DNA of 64,000 nt from Symsagittifera roscoffensis. Lineage: Eukaryota > Xenacoelomorpha > Acoela > Convolutidae. Made by a program: the position numbers and the translations under genes. The DNA lies in assembly GCF_963678635.1 (NCBI RefSeq), contig NC_087062.1:60615584-60679583 (forward strand). The letters run 5' to 3'. Below, in pieces: positions 56,614 through 64,000 of this stretch. A model generated the notes under the pieces. The model ran no database searches, had not been told where the DNA came from, and saw only the letters and a program-made list of their open reading frames with translations. How positions within the stretch are numbered: position 1 is the stretch's first letter; each line of letters starts with the position of its first letter.

Positions 56614-56917
56614 GATCTGGTGGTTGAAATTCTTTGTTTCTTGGACTTTCTAAAAGAAATGGTATTGTCCAAATTTTTTCTTTGGGTTGTTCTTTTTGTA
56701 CATTTTGATAGATGTGATTTGTATTCAAGCATTTTGATTGGTAATTTTCATTGGGTTTATTTACGGTGTTAATTTCGTTAATATCTTGTGCAATTTGTGT
56801 AGTATGGATGGGTTCAATATAATAATTGTGAAGAAGTTCCAATTGATTTTTATATATATGTGATGTAAAAGGTTGTTCATATATAATAGGTTCGTAGTCG
56901 TTTTCGACTGCTATCAT
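56579..56917 (-). CDS. Element D gag-protease junction ORF, copy 2
   Basis: As copy 1 at 51603-51941, with a few substitutions (for example Phe for Leu in EQPFTSHIYKNQ). The active-site split between frames is identical. Confidence 0.6.
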   Translation of the reverse strand: MIAVENDYEPIIYEQPFTSHIYKNQLELLHNYYIEPIHTTQIAQDINEINTVNKPNENYQSKCLNTNHIYQNVQKEQPKEKIWTIPFLLESPRNKEFQPPDLEIDWSRIKHY

Positions 56918-56979
56918 TATTATGGAGATAGTGTTTTCTGTATCACTTTCTGTGTCTGATGATCCACAGTTTATTTGAT

Positions 56980-58563
56980 TTAGTTGTAGTTCGTTATTTC
57001 CTGTGGCGTCAATATCTGGGGGGTCTGATTTTGTTTCTTCATTTGATTGTACTTGATTAATATGTCTTTGATGTTTGGGTGTACTACTTCTGTAGCGATA
57101 GTTAGAATTATTATGATGGTTATTATTTCTATGTGGTGATTGAGAATAATTCCTATATCGATTATTATAACTTGAATTTCGATTTTGTGAATTATTTTGT
57201 GATCTGTTTTGATAATTGTCGTTTGATCTGTGATAGTTTGATCTGTTATATGAGTTATTTTTTGATCGATTGTTCGGGTAATTCTGATTTCGATTGTTCG
57301 AATAACTTCTATTTCGATTATTTGAATAGTTTCTATTTCTGTTATATGATGAGTTTCGTGATTAATTGTTTGGATAGTATTTGTTTCTTGTCTTTGATTG
57401 GAATTGGATCTATAAACAAATTCTGTTGTATTTGAATTTGATCTCGAGTAGTTGTTTCGACTATTTGGTCGATTATAATGATTTTGTGAAGAATTCTGTG
57501 TATTTCTTCGTTCTGGTGATCTTCCTCTATAACTTGAGTTATATGGTGATTGATTCCTTGTGTAGTTAGTGTTGTTCGGAAGTGGTTTTCCTGAACTGTA
57601 GTTGCTGTATACATTTTTGTTTGGTAGTTTTTGATCTTTCTTCATCTATTGATAGAATGATTTATTTGGTTCTTTATATTTTTGAGGTTTGTTTTGGTTA
57701 TCCTGTTGCTTTTGTCTGCATTCGGATATACTATGTCCGTATCGTCGGCAATAATTGCACCATTTTTTGAAAGATGGTTTGCCTTTAAAATTTGGGTGTT
57801 TTTCATAAATATTTAGTATTTCTGTGATTTTTTCAACTAGGTCTGTATCTGATTCCTGTATGTTATTGATACTTGTTGTGTTAGTTTCGATTCGATTAAC
57901 ATACTGTAGTGTTAGATTTTCTGTTTCTTCAAGTTTCATTGTGATTTCCGCTTGCTCTAGTTTGTCTACTAGTTTTCGAAAATCTAAATTGGGTTCTCGA
58001 ATTGAGGAAGGATGAGATGCTCTCTTTTTTAGTGCTCTTTTCCTTAATTGAGGTGTTAAGGTCATCATTAAAATTTCTGTCATTTTTGTGTTTTTATAGT
58101 CATGCGTATTTAATGAATATGCTTTTCGAACTAGTGTTTCGATGCGTACTGCTAATTGTTTGATGGTTTCATTTGGTAATCTGCGAATTTCATTACATAA
58201 AACTCTTTGGTGTTGTTTATTTCTTTCGGAGTCAAACATTTTTGAAAATTCTTGTGTAAATCTTTTCCAATTTGATTTTATTTCTATAGGTAATACTGAA
58301 AACCATTTTTGAGCTGCGCCATCTAAGGTTGTTTGTATCAACGCTGTGCGTCGATGTATCCAATTTTGATGTAGTGGTGTATTAATTGGTTCAGGTCCTA
58401 TATTTAAAATTAAATTTGCTGTTACTGCATTTAAATAATCTTCTACAGAATATTCAGGGTCTGTTCCTGTGAATACCATTAATGGTTTGTTTGATGTTAT
58501 TGATGATCCACCCATAAGGTATGGATTCATTGTCATTTGTAGTGATTCTGCGGCATTTGGCAT
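56980..58563 (-). pseudogene. gag: Element D gag, copy 2 (one stop)
   Basis: Same protein as copy 1 but interrupted: 58563-57646 (305 residues, capsid and zinc knuckle CNYCRRYGHSISEC) ends after SFYQ at a TAG where copy 1 has a Tyr codon, and 57645-56980 (221 residues) resumes directly with MKKDQKLPNK. In the element's order this is the gag that follows the complete ORF1. A single base change accounts for the stop. Confidence 0.85.
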
Positions 58564-58610
58564 TTGTGAAAAATTTGAAAGTTGAATTTTTGTTATTTCG
58601 TATTGTTGAA

Positions 58611-60287
58611 TTAATATGGGAGTGGTATTTCATTTTGCATTTGAGTTGGTTGATACGAGTGTGTGATCATTGGGTTTTGTGGCTGAATTGGTTGAAAAGA
58701 TTGTGTATTAGTTGGATTTTGCATATTTGTTGGTTGTTGATTTTGTGTATCTGTTGGATTTGGAGAAAAAATTCTATGATATGTATAAGGTTTTTTCACT
58801 CCTTGTCCGCGATATTCTTGAGTATACGGTGCAAAAATATCTGGTTGTAAATAATCATCATCAGATGATAAGTAATCTGTATGATGAGGTGCTTGCTTTT
58901 TATTTTTATTTTGTTGAAAAAATGGATAATTTTCACTACGATCCTGTGGAGGATGTGAATTAGTTCGAAAATTTACTGAGTTGGTTGTCGTCATTGGGTT
59001 ATCCCAATATTGAGAACTTACATGATTATTATTAGTTTTTCGTTGGGGATAGTTTGTTTTTGACGAATGTGCGTAATTATAATTGTGTTCTGCAAAAGTG
59101 TTTCTTGTGAACGTTCTTCGTGTTTTTGACGGTACTGTCATAGGTCTATATGTTTGATAATCCATATGTGAATATTTTGGAGCAACCGAAGGTTTAACGG
59201 TTGATTGTAAGGTTACTTGTGCCATTGAAGTGTTTGTATTTTTTGGTGTTGTTAAATTTGGACGTATCGTTGAAATACTTTGTTGTGTAGTTGTTGTTGT
59301 TTGGACGATTTCTTCATTTATGAAGTGTGATGGTGTTTGGATATCTTGTTGTGTAAGATTCCTAGTTCCATTAAGGTTTTTATTGTGTATGACGGTCGAA
59401 TTTAAACTGTTATTTCGCGTATCAGTTAAAATTGTATTGTAGTTTAATGGTGTTGCGTCAATAGTCAGTGGTACTACTCTCACATAATCTCTTTGATAAG
59501 ATATTGTACTTTTTGCTTGACTTGAGATTGATTGTGGAATATTTATAAATGCATAATGAGACCATTCGGGGTCCCAAACGTAGTCTGACTGTTCTGTGAT
59601 GGCAGTATCATCGTTTGGATTTTGAGGTATGAAATTTTTTCTTGCTTGTGAAATTAAATCTATATTATGTGTGAAATAATCTATTGTAAACCATGCCAAA
59701 ATTTTTTGTAAGTCATGTTTTGTGTGTTGTGAAACTTCGTCTTTGGTGGAATTTTCTTTGATTATATGTAGAAAAGTTGAAAATAATGTGATTTCTTGTC
59801 GTACTTTTGTATGTTTGGATATCTCAGTTGGTGAGATACTTTTAAATTCTGTTTTTTCTAATATTGAAATATAGCTATATACTATTGCAAAAACTTCGTT
59901 AGTAAATATGGAGTTTGCTCTTCGCGAATTATGATATTGTATGCTTTTAATATATTCTAAGAATACTTTTGAAAATTCTAATTCAAGATCGTCTGTTTGA
60001 ATTACATATTTGCGGTGATTCGGATTTGGTGTGCTGAATTCTATGGTGTAGATTCCGTATTGTTGTGTTAAATTACTTACATCTTTCAGATAATGTTCAA
60101 AAATTTGTCTTTTGATTTTTACATCTGGGAATTTTGCTTTGCATGGGCTGATTCCGGGTTCAAACAAATTTAGGAGTAAATTCTTGCAAAAGTCATGCTG
60201 CCCTCTATTATCGGGTGCATCTATGAGGAAGGGGTAAACCTCTTCGTCATCTGGATTTTCGTCACTTTGAGTGTGGCTGTGGCTCAT
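58611..60287 (-). CDS. Element D ORF1 upstream of gag (558 residues, unknown)
   Basis: An intact frame from ATG 60287. The first 250 residues look globular and alpha-rich (RGQHDFCKNLLLNLFEPGIS, IFEHYLKDVSNLTQQYGIYT, FTNEVFAIVYSYISILEKTE). The rest is Thr/Asn/Gln/Pro-rich and disordered, ending in repeats around TNMQNPTNTQ. Gag opens in the -1 frame eight codons before its stop and has an ATG 48 bases after it. It may be a matrix-like N-terminal gag part or a separate protein; Gypsy elements rarely have such an ORF. No family recognised, no signal peptide seen. Confidence 0.65.
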   Translation of the reverse strand: MSHSHTQSDENPDDEEVYPFLIDAPDNRGQHDFCKNLLLNLFEPGISPCKAKFPDVKIKRQIFEHYLKDVSNLTQQYGIYTIEFSTPNPNHRKYVIQTDDLELEFSKVFLEYIKSIQYHNSRRANSIFTNEVFAIVYSYISILEKTEFKSISPTEISKHTKVRQEITLFSTFLHIIKENSTKDEVSQHTKHDLQKILAWFTIDYFTHNIDLISQARKNFIPQNPNDDTAITEQSDYVWDPEWSHYAFINIPQSISSQAKSTISYQRDYVRVVPLTIDATPLNYNTILTDTRNNSLNSTVIHNKNLNGTRNLTQQDIQTPSHFINEEIVQTTTTTQQSISTIRPNLTTPKNTNTSMAQVTLQSTVKPSVAPKYSHMDYQTYRPMTVPSKTRRTFTRNTFAEHNYNYAHSSKTNYPQRKTNNNHVSSQYWDNPMTTTNSVNFRTNSHPPQDRSENYPFFQQNKNKKQAPHHTDYLSSDDDYLQPDIFAPYTQEYRGQGVKKPYTYHRIFSPNPTDTQNQQPTNMQNPTNTQSFQPIQPQNPMITHSYQPTQMQNEIPLPY

Positions 60288-61248
60288 TTTTTCGTTTAAT
60301 GACTGTTAATATATAACTATCGATGTGTCTAATTGGTTGATTCCAATTATACAAGTGTACTGGTTTGTGTTTATTTTTGCTTTTTTATTCTTCTTTTTCC
60401 TCTTTTTGATGAATTTGAAGTTGTTTCTGAGTCGGAAAAATATAATTGATCGTGAATGGGACAATTTTTATCAATCGATTCTTTTAATTTATAGAGTTCA
60501 TCTAAATTGTTGGTTTCTGATTCTGAAAATGCGTTTCTATTTTTTGAAAATCTTTTTCGTGTGATTTGTCTTTGTTTGTTTATTATTTTTCTTTTTATTG
60601 TTAGTCGTTTTGTTCTGATATATCCAACTGTTTGTGTATGAGGTGTGATTACAAGATCGTATTTGTTGTTATCTATTTCACAGTTGTGTAAAACGATTGT
60701 TTGTTTATTTCCTAGATTTTTGAATGAGATAAGGTTTAGGATGAGGGATGCAAAGAGTTGTTAGATGATGTCTACTTTCTTAAATTGTTAGTCCTTACGA
60801 TTTTTTGGTTAGCTTAACCTGGGTCTATTTGTTCAGGGTTGGAGAGAAAAGTATATCGATTCCGAAGAATGATTTATTACTTTCTCGTGGCTAATATAAG
60901 CTAAGGTGTTAACTTACTTAATCTTACTTAGGGGTAGTGATTGTGTTCAAGGGTTGGAGAATAGTAAATCGATCCACAAGGTTCAGGTATAATTAGAACG
61001 CGAGTAGTTCGTTAGATACTATTTTAAACTTACTAAGTCTAAGATTTATCCTGGGTCTGGTAAGAGGAGGGTTCAAGTGAAGGATGAATAACCGAAGTTC
61101 TTCACTGTTTATCCTAATTTGAATGGTTAGTTTTGTTTAAAATTTTTTAATAGTCTTGGGTTTTTTGGAAGGGTTGGATAGTGAATCGACGTTTGAGGTC
61201 GTTAGACACTTGCTAAGTAGGTGGGGGAGAATAAAAATTTTTCTTTTT

Positions 61249-61367
61249 GATCCAAGGATAGGCCTTGATGATCAAGTTTTAAATTTAGTGAAATAGGAAA
61301 TTAATTAAGATCCAAGGATAAGCCTTGATAATCTGATTTTAAAATTAAGTGAATTTAAGTTTAAAAT
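61249..61367. repeat. 60-bp tandem duplication in the element D leader
   Basis: GATCCAAGGATAGGCCTTGA at 61249 and GATCCAAGGATAAGCCTTGA at 61309 head two 60-bp units that end with TTTAGTGAA and TTAAGTGAA. Differences are few. Confidence 0.75.
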
Positions 61368-61967
61368 AGTTTAAATTTATTTAAGAAAAAGATTTAGTTT
61401 TTTAATGATATTAGTGAGCTTATGACTGCTGTTATGTTTAGGTGATGAAGCTGGGACAACAGATGATTTTATGATTACTAACAATTTATTGTCATGCTAC
61501 TAATTTTTGTTTTGATTTTCAATAAATATTTTCCAAACATGTTTTATATAATACTGCAGAATTTAAGAAAACGATCTGAGATCTTTTTATCAATCCTTAT
61601 TGTATATTAATAATTTTGTTTAGCGCCTGAAATGATTATGAAGATTGACTTCAAGATTTTATGTTTGCAAATGGAAATCTAAATTCATTGCTAATAAGAT
61701 TCTAAATATAAAAGTTTGTGTTGGCTTTTGCCGTACTATCATATAACTATATGGTAAGTTTCTACTTTGTCGTATGTCGTCTCTTGTTCGAGGTCTTCTT
61801 ACGATTCCGGGTAGTTCTGTTATCGTTCGGAATATCGGCTCTGATCTATTGAGTCGTAGAGACATTTCGATTAAATTATCGTCGTATAACATTTTTAAAA
61901 TGTTTTGTCTAAATTCTAATCTATTTTTGGTTAATTCTAAGCTATTAAGGTCTTATTCGAGACTTAT

Positions 61968-61977
61968 GGTCGCACCA
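61968..61977 (-). promoter_or_regulatory. Candidate primer binding site of element D
   Basis: Minus-strand TGGTGCGACC starts two bases after the end of the 5' LTR, the normal position. TGG would pair with the CCA end of a tRNA. The complement continues with a TTCGA at roughly the distance of a T loop, but the implied tRNA has one base too few, so the primer tRNA is not named. Confidence 0.5.
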
Positions 61978-61979
61978 CA

Positions 61980-62390
61980 TGAGTTAAGACCGAATGTGGT
62001 TAACTCATGGAGTAATTTCGGATAGGGTACACCGTCTGCTCGTCACGCTATCTTATTTTCGGCCGGATAGATTCGTGCATTTTCTTAGTCTAATACCGAT
62101 CCTAATCTTACTCTTATTCTTTCTAGTCTCAGGGTGTTTAACTAGTCTCTGCTAGGCTCAATAGATCTAGGGTATACTGGTTTGTTGCGGCTGCTGAAGT
62201 TCTCTTGGAGAAGCAACTAATTTCTAAGTTAAATTCAAATCTCTCTGGTGCTGAAATTACAAGTAATTTCAGCGCTTACAAATAAGTGGGTTGTTAGTTA
62301 GATGGATCATGATTGGTTAATATTAAATACTTTACAGTGGTAAAATATCTAATTTATCCAATCATAAAATATAGTTTAAATCAGGTTCCA
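61980..62390 (-). repeat. 5' LTR of element D
   Basis: Direct copy of 38549-38959 with about 11 differences by eye over 411 positions. It contains the conserved hairpin at 62250-62273. Start and end follow the TG...CA rule. Confidence 0.9.
62250..62273. promoter_or_regulatory. Perfect 11-bp hairpin in the 5' LTR
   Basis: Identical to the hairpin at 38819-38842; GCTGAAATTAC pairs with GTAATTTCAGC around AA. Confidence 0.7.
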
Positions 62391-62423
62391 AAATACAAAA
62401 CGGAAATTTTAACAATTAAACAC

Positions 62424-62662
62424 GCATCAACCGGAGTGCAGCCAGTATTTAGACAGCCGCGTATTCATACTCGTCAGTATTTAGACAAATACTGTATGAA
62501 CCAATCAGAATTTAGAAAAGACATAAATAATCCAAAATAAATCATAAAAATTTATTAATTTCTTCTTTGTCTCGATTCTGATTGGTTGAAACAATATTTG
62601 TCTAAATACTGACCAGTCTGAATACGCGGCTGTCTAAATACTGGCATGTAACCGCATCAACC
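62424..62662 (+). mobile_element. Mutator-like MITE, copy 1, with 9-bp target duplication
   Basis: A 221-bp element (62433-62653) starts GGAGTGCAGCCAGTATT and ends AAATACTGGCATGTAACC. The two halves are inverted repeats of about 80 bp containing AGTATTTAGACAGCCGCG and, inside, a second AGTATTTAGACAAATACTG. It is flanked on both sides by GCATCAACC (62424-62432 and 62654-62662), a perfect 9-bp target-site duplication, the hallmark of Mutator-superfamily insertion. It has no coding capacity. Confidence 0.85.
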
Positions 62663-63157
62663 ATTCCTTGTTAAATGAGAAAACAACTCGGGTACAGTTG
62701 TCGTATTTAGGTGGTTCGTTAATTGTAAAAATTCTTGGGATGGCATTTTTGTCGTCTAGATGTCTTGTCGCCTTAATATCCGGTCGCCTTATTTGCCTAG
62801 CACGGAATCCGAGCAGTACTTAACTAATCCTTCAACAAAAGTTTTTCTATTTCTCAGAAATAAAAAAAGCTTATATTCGTGACTATGCTAATCTACTATT
62901 TTGCTTGCTGAAAATGCTCTGCTTGTTTACCAAATTGAGTTATTCATCTCGGAAAGCGTGATTAATAATAATGAAAAGCAGCAGAACTCTTTGGAGCCTG
63001 ATTCTTCATGTTATATTTTACCATCAGTTTGTCGCATAATACAAAATACCGCTCGGTTTTAGAATGGTACATTCGTACATTTACATTTCCGAGAAATGAT
63101 TAAAACGCCAAGCGTTTGGATTGTGTTCAGTTTGTGTTTCTCAAAATTTAAATGTGC
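62663..63157. other. Spacer between the two MITEs
   Basis: About 500 bp without a recognised gene. Confidence 0.4.
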
Positions 63158-63396
63158 TGTCTTAAAGGTTACATGTCAGTATTTAGACAGCCGCGTATTC
63201 ATACTGGTCAGTATTTAGACAAATACTGTTTCAACCAATCAGAATCGAGACAAAGAAGAAATTAATAAATAATTATTAGTTATTTTGGATTATTTATGTT
63301 TTTTCTAAATTCTGATTGGTTCATACAGTATTTGTCTAAATACTGACCAGTATGAATACGCGGCTGTCTAAATACTGGCTGCACTCCTGTCTTAAA
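63158..63396 (-). mobile_element. Mutator-like MITE, copy 2, with 9-bp target duplication
   Basis: The same 221-bp element (63167-63387) in reverse orientation, starting GGTTACATGTCAGTATT and ending AAATACTGGCTGCACTCC. It has its own 9-bp duplication TGTCTTAAA (63158-63166 and 63388-63396), different from that of copy 1, so the two arose by separate insertions. Confidence 0.85.
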
Positions 63397-64000
63397 GCAT
63401 GCCTTTCCTGTTTTGCTTCATTTTATGAAATTGCATTATACAGGGCGATGAAAAATTTTTTCCTTACAAGTCTTACAAATTGCTGTTTCGATTTCAAATT
63501 GCTGTTGTTATGTTGTAGAAAAAATTGTGAACATTTAGAACTCACTTATAAGTAAAAACTAGTCTTTTTGACTGAAAAAAAGTCAAAATGAATGACTACC
63601 TGTTAAACCATTTTGTGTTTCCCCGCAAAATTAACCCTCAAACGTCTCCTCATCATTTGCATTTCTCTGCTCGGTTTATTTCTTTGTTTGCGAGGGGGTT
63701 AAAAGAATTGGACGACGTCTTTCCAAATCTGGTTCCGTCCCAAAACCGATCACAGTTAATTGTCATTTTTGACCGCTGGCTCAAGTACCAGAACAGTTCA
63801 AAGGTGGGTACAAGTGTGATAGTTGGGTCCCTACGATAAAAGGCAGGTATGGAAGACAGGTCCCGAAAACACAAGTAAAACAAATGCGAACTATGTTTCC
63901 GAAGATTTAAAGGCCTACATTCATTCTTTAGTGACCCATCTTACATTTAGGGTACCCAACTTTCATACTTGTACCCAAAGGTGCAAAGTGAAGACCTGAA
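63397..64000. other. Right-end sequence, nothing assigned
   Basis: An 83-codon plus-strand frame (63588-63839) and an overlapping minus-strand frame are open, but neither resembles a known protein. GGTACC and GGTGGGTACAAG strings near 63804-63975 may belong to another repeat. Confidence 0.3.

Larger units (their letters stand above)
54313..59286. repeat. 4.97-kb tandem duplication, copy 2
   Basis: Second unit. On the minus strand this is the 5' copy, following directly on the complete ORF1 start. Private differences from copy 1 include two new stops (57646-57648 in gag, near 56311 in the protease-RT frame). Confidence 0.95.
60288..61979. other. Element D 5' leader
   Basis: About 1.7 kb without a recognisable gene. 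Imperfect repeats built on GGGTTGGAGA followed by ATCGAT(C/T)C occur at about 60836, 60949 and 61164 (weak). Long leaders with repeats may hold packaging signals, which is inference. Confidence 0.5.
38549..62390 (-). mobile_element. Giant Ty3/Gypsy-class envelope-bearing element D (23.8 kb)
   Basis: Two direct 411-bp repeats (38549-38959 and 61980-62390) start TGGAACC and end ACTCA on the minus strand and bound the element. Inside, on the minus strand, lie leader, ORF1, gag, protease, RT, RNase H, integrase, a membrane-protein pair, a Ser/Thr/Pro-rich ORF, an envelope glycoprotein and a long post-envelope frame. A 4.97-kb internal tandem duplication accounts for part of the length. The flanks (GCAAT on the left, AAATA on the right) show no clear target-site duplication. 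The coding strand is strikingly poor in G. The LTRs differ at about 11 positions by eye, so insertion was relatively recent. Confidence 0.9.

Noticed and set aside
49343..59286. Two independent Gypsy elements nested or adjacent.
   Set aside because: There are no LTRs, leader or env at the internal junction and the unit ends fall inside ORF1 and RNase H, so a tandem duplication fits better.
38540..62400. A target-site duplication around element D.
   Set aside because: The flanking bases GCAAT and AAATA do not match; no clean 4-6 bp duplication can be claimed.
63588..63839. 83-codon plus-strand ORF as a host gene or exon.
   Set aside because: No similarity, no splice context and an equally long antisense frame.

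Overview
The window looks like a heterochromatin-like, transposon-dense piece of an AT-rich metazoan (probably invertebrate) genome. I see no bacterial operons, ribosome binding sites or CRISPR, and no host protein gene that I can recognise. The animal inference rests on a BEL/Pao retrotransposon (a lineage known only from Metazoa), several Ty3/Gypsy elements, a Mutator-like (MULE) transposase remnant and MITEs. The species cannot be told from the sequence.

Layout. 1-5440 (+): a BEL/Pao element cut by the window start, with gag, protease, RT, RNase H and integrase all recognisable but broken. 5441-8384: a 1.43 kb segment present twice in tandem (spacing about 1.51 kb), carrying on the minus strand the 3' cargo of a Gypsy element, a protein that resembles a macro (ADP-ribose-binding) domain. 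8385-16880 (-): the pol and gag of that Gypsy element (element B), decayed. 17-24 kb: non-coding, with a 25-bp minisatellite, a scattered CCCTCCGGA motif, two long inverted LTR-like arms around 20.5 kb and small tandem duplications. 24.4-33.1 kb (+): element C, a diverged relative of B in the opposite orientation, with an internal deletion and a different, unrecognised 3' gene module. 33-38.5 kb: AT-rich sequence holding a tRNA-Leu-like relic and a MULE transposase remnant.

38549-62390 (-): element D, the highlight. It is a 23.8 kb Gypsy-class element bounded by two 411-bp LTRs (TG...CA, about 97% identical by eye). Reading on the minus strand: 5' LTR, candidate primer binding site, 1.7 kb leader, a 558-residue ORF of unknown role, gag with a zinc knuckle, protease, RT, RNase H, integrase, a small membrane protein (two adjacent ORFs), a Ser/Thr/Pro-rich ORF, a glycoprotein resembling chuvirus-type (gB-like, class III) envelope proteins, and a long uncharacterised post-envelope reading frame. 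A 4.97 kb segment running from within ORF1 to within RNase H is tandemly duplicated and nearly identical, so without it the element would be about 18.9 kb.

62.4-63.4 kb: two 221-bp MITEs in opposite orientation, each with its own perfect 9-bp target-site duplication, as expected of the Mutator superfamily. The rest to 64000 shows nothing I can name.

Most coding regions contain stops and frameshifts, so this is largely a graveyard. Element D is the youngest-looking unit and the best candidate for a poorly described system: a giant envelope-bearing retroelement with at least four non-canonical ORFs.
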